From Prevotella sp. (GTDB lineage Bacteria; Bacteroidota; Bacteroidia; Bacteroidales; Bacteroidaceae): a DNA stretch of 23,368 nt. Where the stretch lies: the NCBI GenBank assembly GCA_021204605.1, contig JAJPZD010000280.1, positions 1 to 23,368 on the forward strand, in the 5' to 3' direction. The position numbers and the translations under genes are program-made. Positions 1-6,378 of the stretch are shown in pieces; position 1 is the stretch's first letter, and each line of letters opens with the position of its first letter. Under the pieces are notes generated by a model, which saw nothing but the letters and a program-made list of their open reading frames with translations, was not told the DNA's origin and made no database searches.

Positions 1-1594
1 AGTCAATCCACTCCGGATGCCCGAACTCATTACCCATGAAATTCAGATAACCGCCGTTGATGGTGGATGCTGTAACAAGACGTATCATCTTGTGCAGTGC
101 TATACCACGATGCGCAATCTCATTCTCGTCGCCCTTCTTGAAATGCCAGTACATATCGGCATCTATAAGGCGGAAGATTATCGTCTTATCGCCTACTAAT
201 GCCTGGTCGTGACTCTCACAATAGCTTATCGTCTTCTCGTCAGGACGACGGTTCTTTACCTCCCAGAATATACTGCTCGGCTTCCACTGCTCATCCTGCA
301 ATTCCTTGATGATCTTTATCCAATAATCCGGGATGTTCATCGCCATACGATAGTCAAAGCCGTAACCGCCATCCTCAAACTTTGCGGCAAGTCCCGGCAT
401 GCCGCTCACCTCTTCGGCGATTGTTATAGCATTCGGATTGATCTCGTGTATCAACTTGTTGGCGAGCGTCAGATAGCATATAGCATTGTCATCCTGGTGG
501 CCGTTGAAATAGTCATCGTAGGTACAGAACGCCTCACCAAGTCCATGACTGTAATAAAGCATTGACGTGACGCCATCAAAACGGAAACCATCAAAATGGA
601 ACTCCCTCATCCAATACTTACAGTTGCTGAGCAGAAAGTGGATTACCTCGTCCTTGCCATAGTCAAAGCACAAACTGTCCCATGCCGGATGCTCGTGCCT
701 CTCGCCCGCATAGAAGAACTGGTTAGGATCGCCTGCCAAATTGCCCAAGCCCTCTACCTCGTTCTTTACAGCATGACTGTGTACGATATCCATAATCACC
801 GCCACTCCATTCCTATGTGCCTCGTCGATAAGGGCTTTCAATTCCTCCGGTGTGCCGAACCTGCTCGATGAGGCGAAGAAACTGCTTACATGATAGCCAA
901 AAGAGCCGTAGTATGGATGCTCCTGTATCGCCATTATCTGGATGCAGTTGTAACCGTCTTTGATGATTCGAGGCAACACGTTGTTCTTGAACTCGGTATA
1001 GGTGCCCACCTTCTCCGCATCCTGCGACATACCAATATGGCACTCGTAGATGAGAAGAGGGCTCTTGTTGGGCTTGAAAATCTTCTTCTTCCATACATAC
1101 GGAGTCTCAGGATTCCACACCTGGGCGGAGAAAATCTTCGTGTCCTCGTCTTGTATCACTCTTTGTGCCCATGCCGGAATACGCTCTCCTTGTCCGCCAT
1201 TCCAATAGACATGCATCTTGTAGAGATCACCATGCTTCATCCCCTTTTCGGAGATCTTCAGCTCCCAGTTGTCTGTTCCCTCGATACGCTTTGCCTTGTA
1301 CTTCTCTGACTCTTGCCACCCATTGAAGTCGCCCACAAGATATATTTCCGTTGCATTCGGTGCCCACTCTCTGAACACCCAGCCCCTTGACATCTTGTGC
1401 AGACCGTAATAGTCGTAGCCACTGGCAAAACTCTCCAACGTGTTCTTTCCGCCATGTGTCAATTGGCTCAATTTCCACAGAGCATGGTCGTGACGCCCTC
1501 TAATAGCATCCTCAAATGGCTCAAGATATGGATCGTTTTCCACCAATCCGATGTGCTTCGGCTTGCTTTCGGCTTTCTTTTGTTCGGTAGCCAT
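1..1594 (-). CDS. glgB: 1,4-alpha-glucan (glycogen) branching enzyme, 3' end cut off by the window
   Basis: This cytoplasmic GH13 enzyme creates alpha-1,6 branches in glycogen by transferring cut alpha-1,4 glucan chains. The frame opens with ATG at 1594 and stays open to base 2, giving 531 residues; I recall related enzymes of about 670, so the C-terminal beta domain probably lies outside. A CBM48-like segment (VGDFNGW) comes first, then the barrel with IQEHPYYGSFGYH and GFRFDGVTSM. Asp340 is the expected nucleophile, Glu394 (IAEEVSG) the acid/base and Asp463 (ESHDQ) the third catalytic acid; their spacing of 54 and 123 is close to that in E. coli GlgB. It is the last visible gene of a three-gene run, 19 bases after the YhcH-family gene. 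Identity is well supported by these motifs. Confidence 0.95.
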   Translation of the reverse strand, partial: MATEQKKAESKPKHIGLVENDPYLEPFEDAIRGRHDHALWKLSQLTHGGKNTLESFASGYDYYGLHKMSRGWVFREWAPNATEIYLVGDFNGWQESEKYKAKRIEGTDNWELKISEKGMKHGDLYKMHVYWNGGQGERIPAWAQRVIQDEDTKIFSAQVWNPETPYVWKKKIFKPNKSPLLIYECHIGMSQDAEKVGTYTEFKNNVLPRIIKDGYNCIQIMAIQEHPYYGSFGYHVSSFFASSSRFGTPEELKALIDEAHRNGVAVIMDIVHSHAVKNEVEGLGNLAGDPNQFFYAGERHEHPAWDSLCFDYGKDEVIHFLLSNCKYWMREFHFDGFRFDGVTSMLYYSHGLGEAFCTYDDYFNGHQDDNAICYLTLANKLIHEINPNAITIAEEVSGMPGLAAKFEDGGYGFDYRMAMNIPDYWIKIIKELQDEQWKPSSIFWEVKNRRPDEKTISYCESHDQALVGDKTIIFRLIDADMYWHFKKGDENEIAHRGIALHKMIRLVTASTINGGYLNFMGNEFGHPEWID

Positions 1595-1613
1595 GACTCT
1601 TGCTGATTAAGGG

Positions 1614-2057
1614 TTATGCCAATACCTTAAAAATTGCTTTCTTAATCTCCTCTACGTCGGTGATGCAAGGTGCATGGCCATCCTGTGGGAAGAAAATGGC
1701 AAACTCGCCTGGCTTACACGTGATGTATGTCTCTGCCAAGCCGTCATACTTCGTGATATCCTTCTCCTCGTTATACTCTGCCTCCGGCAGGTCGCCAAGT
1801 GGAGTATATCCGTATGTCTCGCATGCGCTCAACGGAATCTGGATATCAATCATATTCTTGTGGGTCTCGAGCTTAGCAACTTCCTTTGTCTTGCCCTTGG
1901 CGTTCTGGATGTTAACAAACAGATCCTTACCCTTGATTAGGTGCTTGCCTGCCTCAAGACTGTTCAAGTCGTTTGACTTCAAAAACTCTACTACATCCTT
2001 GAATAAAGGATTTAATGACTCATACTTACATAAGTTGTCTAATGTGTCTACTACCAT
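1614..2057 (-). CDS. YhcH/YjgK/YiaL family protein (DUF386, EbgC-like)
   Basis: A 147-residue cytoplasmic protein with the cupin-like features of the YhcH/YjgK/YiaL (DUF386) family. The C-terminal half holds the recognisable motifs: IQIPLSACETYGYTP near residues 73-87, YITCKPGEFAIFFPQDGHAP near 110-129, and a basic end. The HAP histidine and the nearby acidic residues match family positions proposed to bind metal or a sugar. Members are linked to sugar and sialic acid use (YhcH, YiaL) or to the beta subunit of evolved beta-galactosidase (EbgC); the exact reaction is not settled, so I give no symbol. It sits between the MORN protein and GlgB with 19 bases on each side, which fits one transcript. 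Confidence 0.88.
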   Translation of the reverse strand: MVVDTLDNLCKYESLNPLFKDVVEFLKSNDLNSLEAGKHLIKGKDLFVNIQNAKGKTKEVAKLETHKNMIDIQIPLSACETYGYTPLGDLPEAEYNEEKDITKYDGLAETYITCKPGEFAIFFPQDGHAPCITDVEEIKKAIFKVLA

Positions 2058-2076
2058 AATATTAAATTTTAATTAA

Positions 2077-3186
2077 TTATTGAACTTTGTTACCTAACAT
2101 ATACATCCCTTGTGAGACAATGTTGCCGTCACGGTCCTTCTCAACATACTTACCGTCGCGCACACCATCCTTGTATGTCCCCTCAAAACGGTTGCCGTCC
2201 TTGTCAACCTCTATAGCATTGCCGTTGCGCTCACCATTTTTATATTCGCCCCTGAACTTGCTACCATCAGCAAAATGGATTATGAACTCCCCGTCAAACT
2301 GCCCGTTTTTGAAGTTCCCCTCATAGACATCTCCCTGTTTCTTAGTCAGCTTTCCGTGACCGTTTTGCATATCGGCTTTCCAGTAACCGTTATAGACATC
2401 GCCATTCTTCCATACAATCACTCCATGACCATCCTTGTCGCCATTATTGAAATGTCCTGTATATTTGTCGCCATTGGCAAAGGTGAATATTCCCTCGCCA
2501 GTACGCTTGCCTCTAACATAATCACCCTCGTAAAGGTCTCCGTTCTGAAACTTGTATATCCCCTTTCCGTTCTGCACATCCTCAAGCCAGTTACCTGTAT
2601 ATACATCGCCATCGGAATAGTGGTTTGTTCCCATACCTGAACGCATGTTGTTCTGCCAAGAGCCATCGTATGTCGTGCCGTCTGCCCAATCGAAAAAACC
2701 CTTGCCGCTTTTCTTGTCGTTCTTCCACTCGCCCTCGTAATAGGCTCCACCACTGTATGTGTATTTACCATTGCCGTTGCGGGTATCGTGATACCACTCT
2801 CCGTCATATATGTCTCCGTTGTAGTAATACATTATACCGTGCCCCTGCTGATAGTCGCGGAACCACAGCCCTACGTATTTATTGTCGTTGATAAAATAAT
2901 ACGTGCCACGACCGTGCTGCTGGTCCTGAAACCACTCGCCCTCGTACTTCTCTCCGTCAGAAAAGATATATACGCCATATCCCTGACGCTTCCCCTTCAG
3001 ATACTCTCCCTCATAGATATCACCGTTCTTATAAACAGTCCTTCCTTTCCCATTAGGCTTTCCTGCCAGCATCTCTCCCTGATAAGTACCACCATCCTTA
3101 GTCTCACAGGAGCCTAAAACTATTTTCTGGGCAGAACATACCAATGGGATTAACAGCGTGGCAATCAGCAATATATAGTGTTTCAC
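2077..3186 (-). CDS. Secreted MORN-repeat protein
   Basis: A 369-residue protein made almost wholly of MORN repeats. It starts with a cleavable signal peptide (hydrophobic core ILLIATLLIPLVCSA, cleavage expected near residue 19-20). From about residue 34 to the end I count 14 clear repeats of 23 residues plus a weak fifteenth, each built on YEGEW or YDGEW, then G.G then a Y-F/NGD turn. The last two or three repeats start with Phe or Ser in place of Tyr. MORN repeats form an open beta sheet used as a scaffold or for binding; bacterial secreted members have no agreed function. There is no LPXTG or lipobox, so it is probably periplasmic. It is the first gene of the MORN-yhcH-glgB run and has a good promoter 25 bases upstream. 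I infer no catalytic activity. Confidence 0.9.
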   Translation of the reverse strand: MKHYILLIATLLIPLVCSAQKIVLGSCETKDGGTYQGEMLAGKPNGKGRTVYKNGDIYEGEYLKGKRQGYGVYIFSDGEKYEGEWFQDQQHGRGTYYFINDNKYVGLWFRDYQQGHGIMYYYNGDIYDGEWYHDTRNGNGKYTYSGGAYYEGEWKNDKKSGKGFFDWADGTTYDGSWQNNMRSGMGTNHYSDGDVYTGNWLEDVQNGKGIYKFQNGDLYEGDYVRGKRTGEGIFTFANGDKYTGHFNNGDKDGHGVIVWKNGDVYNGYWKADMQNGHGKLTKKQGDVYEGNFKNGQFDGEFIIHFADGSKFRGEYKNGERNGNAIEVDKDGNRFEGTYKDGVRDGKYVEKDRDGNIVSQGMYMLGNKVQ

Positions 3187-3210
3187 TATCCTTTCTTTTT
3201 AATTAATCAC

Positions 3211-3242
3211 CAAAATTAGTAAAAAAACAGCACACAGACAAA
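3211..3242 (-). promoter_or_regulatory. Bacteroidota-type promoter of the MORN-yhcH-glgB run
   Basis: Read on the minus strand this is TTTG (3242-3239), a 20-base spacer and TAATTTTG (3218-3211), matching the sigma-ABfr consensus TTTG-N19/20-TAnnTTTG. Transcription would start a few bases before the MORN gene, leaving a leader of roughly 20 bases. The two elements are seen directly; activity is inferred. Confidence 0.72.
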
Positions 3243-3354
3243 CTATTTATAAAAAATTGATTTTTTATTGAGTTTTATTAGTATCTTTTTATATGTATAG
3301 TTTTTAGTTTTATGTTTTATTGCAAGATTTAATCTCTTTATTATTTTTTATTTG

Positions 3355-3362
3355 TACTTTTG
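3355..3362 (+). promoter_or_regulatory. -7 element of the kdsB promoter
   Basis: TACTTTTG fits TAnnTTTG exactly. No good TTTG lies 19-20 bases upstream, so the -33 box is weak or absent. The placement, about 48 bases before ATG 3410, supports that start over the upstream in-frame ATG at 3320, which would lie ahead of the transcription start. The stretch 3187-3409 is very AT-rich and otherwise holds only the divergent MORN promoter. Confidence 0.55.
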
Positions 3363-3409
3363 CGAAAAGTATTGGCATTGAACGGATTATTAGAATAAAA
3401 CTTATCATT

Positions 3410-4177
3410 ATGAGATTTGTAGGTATAATTCCAGCGCGTTTCGCCTCCACACGCTTTCCTGGAAAACCGTTGGCTTTATTAGGAGGAAAGCCTGTTGTCC
3501 AAAGGGTTTACGAACAGGTGGCTCAGGTGCTTGGCGATGTTTATGTTGCGACTGACGACGACAGGATTTACTCCACCGTAAATGAATTCGGCGGCAATGT
3601 GATAATGACCTCTCCCGACCACAAGAGCGGCACTGACCGCGTTGAGGAGGCTGTGAACAAGACAGGCAAGGTATTCGATGTGGTGATTAATGTCCAAGGT
3701 GATGAGCCATTCATCCATAAATCTCAGATTGAGACCGTCTGCAAATGTTTCGATGACCCGCAGACTATGATTGCCACTCTCGGACGTCCGTTTACTGACA
3801 AGGATTCCATAGCTGACCTTGAAAATCCCAACTCGCCGAAAATAGTATGCGACAACAATGGTTTCGCAATGTATTTCAGCCGCAGTGTGATTCCTTTTCT
3901 TCGCAATGTGGAGAAAAATTTATGGATTGGAAATTTCAATTTCCTCAAGCATATCGGCTTGTATGCATTTAAAACCAATGTATTGACAGAAATAACAAAA
4001 CTGCCACAGTCTTCTCTCGAATTGGCGGAGAGTCTCGAACAACTGCGCTGGTTACAGAACGGCTATAAGATTAAGGTGGGATTGACTTCTATCGAGACTA
4101 TCGGCATTGACACTCCAGAGGACTTGCAAAAGGCTGAGATCTTCCTCAATAGCACGCACGATGACTTCTTCATGTAA
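3410..4177 (+). CDS. kdsB: 3-deoxy-manno-octulosonate cytidylyltransferase (CMP-Kdo synthetase)
   Basis: KdsB activates Kdo with CTP to CMP-Kdo in the cytoplasm, the donor for the inner core of lipopolysaccharide. The 255-residue protein has the cytidylyltransferase start IIPARFASTRFPGKPL (residues 6-21), the nucleotide loop with TDDDRI (48-53), and VQGDEPFI (95-102), where Asp98 is an expected metal ligand. Length agrees with the family (about 250). An upstream in-frame ATG at 3320 would add 30 hydrophobic residues absent from the family and lies before the likely promoter, so I start at 3410. The gene is single and ends at 4177; the stop of the opposing permease begins at 4178. Confidence 0.96.
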   Translation: MRFVGIIPARFASTRFPGKPLALLGGKPVVQRVYEQVAQVLGDVYVATDDDRIYSTVNEFGGNVIMTSPDHKSGTDRVEEAVNKTGKVFDVVINVQGDEPFIHKSQIETVCKCFDDPQTMIATLGRPFTDKDSIADLENPNSPKIVCDNNGFAMYFSRSVIPFLRNVEKNLWIGNFNFLKHIGLYAFKTNVLTEITKLPQSSLELAESLEQLRWLQNGYKIKVGLTSIETIGIDTPEDLQKAEIFLNSTHDDFFM

Positions 4178-4921
4178 CTATATCAGCATCATTATTACGG
4201 AAATGACCGTTACAGCCATGGTGAAATAACGAAAACCCTTCTCTGGGAGTTTCCTCACTATCTTTATGCCTAAAAATGCGCCGACTAATACGAAAGGTAT
4301 GGTGCATGCGTCTAACAGCAGAGTGGATGTGCTGATGTTGTCCCATACAAAAATCTGCAACGGTATTTTAAGATAGTTCACTACCAAGAAAAACCATGCG
4401 TTTGTGCCCACAAAATTATATTTGGGCATCTTCACCGACAGCAGATATATCGCCATCACCGGACCTGCTGCATTCCCTATCATCGTGGTAAATCCCCCTA
4501 CCAAACCGAAAATCGGTCCGTACCACCAACAGTGGGAGAACTTATTCTTTTTTCCTCTCAACTCTGACCATAGCATCACTATCAATACAAGCAGCAGGCA
4601 ACCACCCATTAGGTGTTTGAACTGTGACGCCGGGATGAACCTGTCAACAATTATCGCAACGGCAAAACCGGCTATCGCTGTCGGCAACAGTCTCAACAAG
4701 TATCTCCACTCCGCTATCCTTCGGTAATAAAGCACTGCCATCAGGTCGGCAAAGCAAAGTATCGGCAGGATAATGCCCGTTGATGGTTTCGCCCCGAACG
4801 TTATTGCCATCAGAGGAACAGCCAACAGCGTGATACCTTGTATTCCGCTTTTCGACATCCCGATCAGCAACGCAGTGAAAAACAGTATCCCCCAATCGGA
4901 AAGTGATCCTATTAACTCCAT
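4178..4921 (-). CDS. TauE/SafE family membrane permease (DUF81)
   Basis: A 247-residue inner-membrane protein with about seven or eight hydrophobic segments, in the arrangement of the TauE/SafE (DUF81) family, whose members are linked to export of sulfite, sulfoacetate or other organic anions. Family features include the early GMSKSGIQG motif near residues 21-29 and GGFTTMIGNAAGPVMAIYL near 143-161, which repeat the same G..G..GP theme in each half. Substrate cannot be told from sequence. It follows the AbgT-like gene by 24 bases and is the last gene of the minus-strand block. No terminator is visible after it, and its stop directly abuts that of kdsB. Family assignment is firm, substrate unknown. 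Confidence 0.88.
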   Translation of the reverse strand: MELIGSLSDWGILFFTALLIGMSKSGIQGITLLAVPLMAITFGAKPSTGIILPILCFADLMAVLYYRRIAEWRYLLRLLPTAIAGFAVAIIVDRFIPASQFKHLMGGCLLLVLIVMLWSELRGKKNKFSHCWWYGPIFGLVGGFTTMIGNAAGPVMAIYLLSVKMPKYNFVGTNAWFFLVVNYLKIPLQIFVWDNISTSTLLLDACTIPFVLVGAFLGIKIVRKLPEKGFRYFTMAVTVISVIMMLI

Positions 4922-4945
4922 AATTCAGTTTTCTTAATATGTATT

Positions 4946-5563
4946 TTAAAAGAATACGAATACTATGGATGAATACAACTGTACTGCAAAAAGATACAAT
5001 ATTAGAAGTGGCACGAATGTGATGATCCCCACATAAAAGCTCCCCAATATGCCTTCAATATTAACAAACACCCCATTTATTATACCGTAGGTGACTGAAA
5101 TTACGACAATTACAAACGCAAGCATCGGGATTAGTCCTGTCGTAAATGCACTGGGGTACAAGCAGCCCGTAACTCCTAATAGTATTGCATGAGGCACGAA
5201 TGTCAATAGGTATATTATTACCCCAAATACTACGAGCTCACCGACAACGGTCAATAAGGCGTACCTCTGGCGATATGACAACTGCCTATGCCCCTTGCAT
5301 AATGAGCTCAATGCGCTGCCAAAGCCACTGCCCGTAAATGCACCCCACGCAATTGAAAGTAGCAAGATCCATGCCAACAAAGGTGTCAACAGGTTCTCCG
5401 TAAAACTGCCGCACAACCACCTGATGCCCTCGTTGCTCAATATCGACTTGACTTGCAACGACGGGGATATAGCATTGATTATCCACGAACACAGCATCAA
5501 TGCCACATGCATTATCACCAACGCCACCAAGACATAGCCATATATTTTCTTTTCTATGCGCAT
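4946..5563 (-). CDS. Small multi-pass membrane protein, AbgT-like
   Basis: A 205-residue protein with five or six membrane segments (about residues 8-30, 57-75, 101-121, 125-137, 143-165 and 175-197). The stretch ILSNEGIRWL followed by the helix LLTPLLAWILLLSIAWG and GAFTGSGF resembles the N-terminal part of AbgT p-aminobenzoyl-glutamate transporters, where a similar SxEGxR segment precedes a helix ending in a small-residue GxSGL turn. AbgT itself is about 500 residues, so this would be a shortened relative, or only superficially similar. It starts 41 bases after the response regulator gene and is followed 24 bases on by the TauE/SafE permease, suggesting a shared transcript. Coding is likely; the family link is tentative. 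Confidence 0.6.
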   Translation of the reverse strand: MRIEKKIYGYVLVALVIMHVALMLCSWIINAISPSLQVKSILSNEGIRWLCGSFTENLLTPLLAWILLLSIAWGAFTGSGFGSALSSLCKGHRQLSYRQRYALLTVVGELVVFGVIIYLLTFVPHAILLGVTGCLYPSAFTTGLIPMLAFVIVVISVTYGIINGVFVNIEGILGSFYVGIITFVPLLILYLFAVQLYSSIVFVFF

Positions 5564-5604
5564 ATATATTAAGGTGTATTTCCTAAATCTATACTCCGTA
5601 TCTA

Positions 5605-6330
5605 TCAGTTGTCATCGGGTATCAGGTTGTCGGCATCTATGATATGCAACTCGATGGCTTTCGTAACAAGGCGTGTGGCGTTCACGCTTATCCCTCCGTT
5701 GCCATCTGAAAACAGTTTGCGCACAAGATCGTTCTGCCGCTTCTCCAAGCTCTTCACACCAAAAGGCATTCCACGCAACCCTGTTATCTGCTCCTTGGTA
5801 AAGCCCAATGCAAGATGACGCAGAAAACGCTCATCATACTCGTCTATCTCGTAATTAACAAGGGCTTCCTGACGCATTATCTGGCTGTTCACGCTCTGCT
5901 TGAAACGACTTATTATCTTCTCCAATATAGGCTGGTTGAACACAAGCTTCTTGCCTGCCATTACACTGGCTATGTCTCCGCGCGTCAACAGCTCGCCACT
6001 CTTTAATATTATGCCGTCGCACCCCGCATCCAATGCATCCACCCACAACTTCTCGTTCAATATCTCACCAGTAAAGATAAGAACTTTTACTTTTGAATGC
6101 ATCTCCTTAGTCTGACGGCATATCTCCACTCCTACCATTGTCGAACCACCAAGACCCAAGTCAAGCAATACCAAGTCTGGCAACTGTTTCTTGAGCAACC
6201 GCCAATATGATACCTCATTTTCCGCAGTCCCGATAATCTCCGCTTCCGGAATATCGCTCTTGAAAATACCTTCCGTACCCCTCAACTCCAATGGCACATC
6301 TTCCACTATTATAACTTTGAACTTATCCAT
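5605..6330 (-). CDS. Response regulator with receiver and LuxR-type DNA-binding domain
   Basis: A 241-residue cytoplasmic regulator. The receiver domain (about 1-125) keeps all key residues: acidic pair Glu10-Asp11, phospho-acceptor Asp57 in PDLVLLDLGLGG, Thr87 (IFTGE) and Lys110 (ILKSGE). A linker leads to a C-terminal part (about 160-235) that I read as a LuxR/NarL-type helix-turn-helix: ERFLRHLALGFTKEQITGL, then a VKSLEKRQNDLVRKLF recognition region, then NATRLVTKAIELHII, the usual last helix. The segment GMPFGVKS and an NGG insertion make it divergent; I recall related Bacteroidales proteins annotated with DUF5932. It lies 48 bases after the large sensor kinase, which is its evident partner. 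Targets are unknown. Confidence 0.88.
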   Translation of the reverse strand: MDKFKVIIVEDVPLELRGTEGIFKSDIPEAEIIGTAENEVSYWRLLKKQLPDLVLLDLGLGGSTMVGVEICRQTKEMHSKVKVLIFTGEILNEKLWVDALDAGCDGIILKSGELLTRGDIASVMAGKKLVFNQPILEKIISRFKQSVNSQIMRQEALVNYEIDEYDERFLRHLALGFTKEQITGLRGMPFGVKSLEKRQNDLVRKLFSDGNGGISVNATRLVTKAIELHIIDADNLIPDDN

Positions 6331-6378
6331 ATCTTATTGTTTTTCATCTTTTATAATGGTTTATTTAGATAAACAACT

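Noticed and set aside
209..1309. Plus-strand open frames opposite glgB (for example 209-565, 596-871 and 890-1309).
   Set aside because: They lie antisense to a gene with clear GH13 motifs and show no coherent protein features of their own.
2418..2807. Second minus-strand frame and several plus-strand frames inside the MORN gene.
   Set aside because: Their repetitive composition is the out-of-frame reading of the MORN repeat DNA.
2087..3120. Regular DNA periodicity in the MORN gene as a CRISPR array or satellite.
   Set aside because: The period is 69 bases, equal to a 23-residue protein repeat, and there are no identical repeats with unique spacers.
3320..3409. N-terminal extension of kdsB from ATG 3320.
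   Set aside because: It starts before the TACTTTTG promoter element and adds 30 hydrophobic residues not found in KdsB; 3410 gives the family length.
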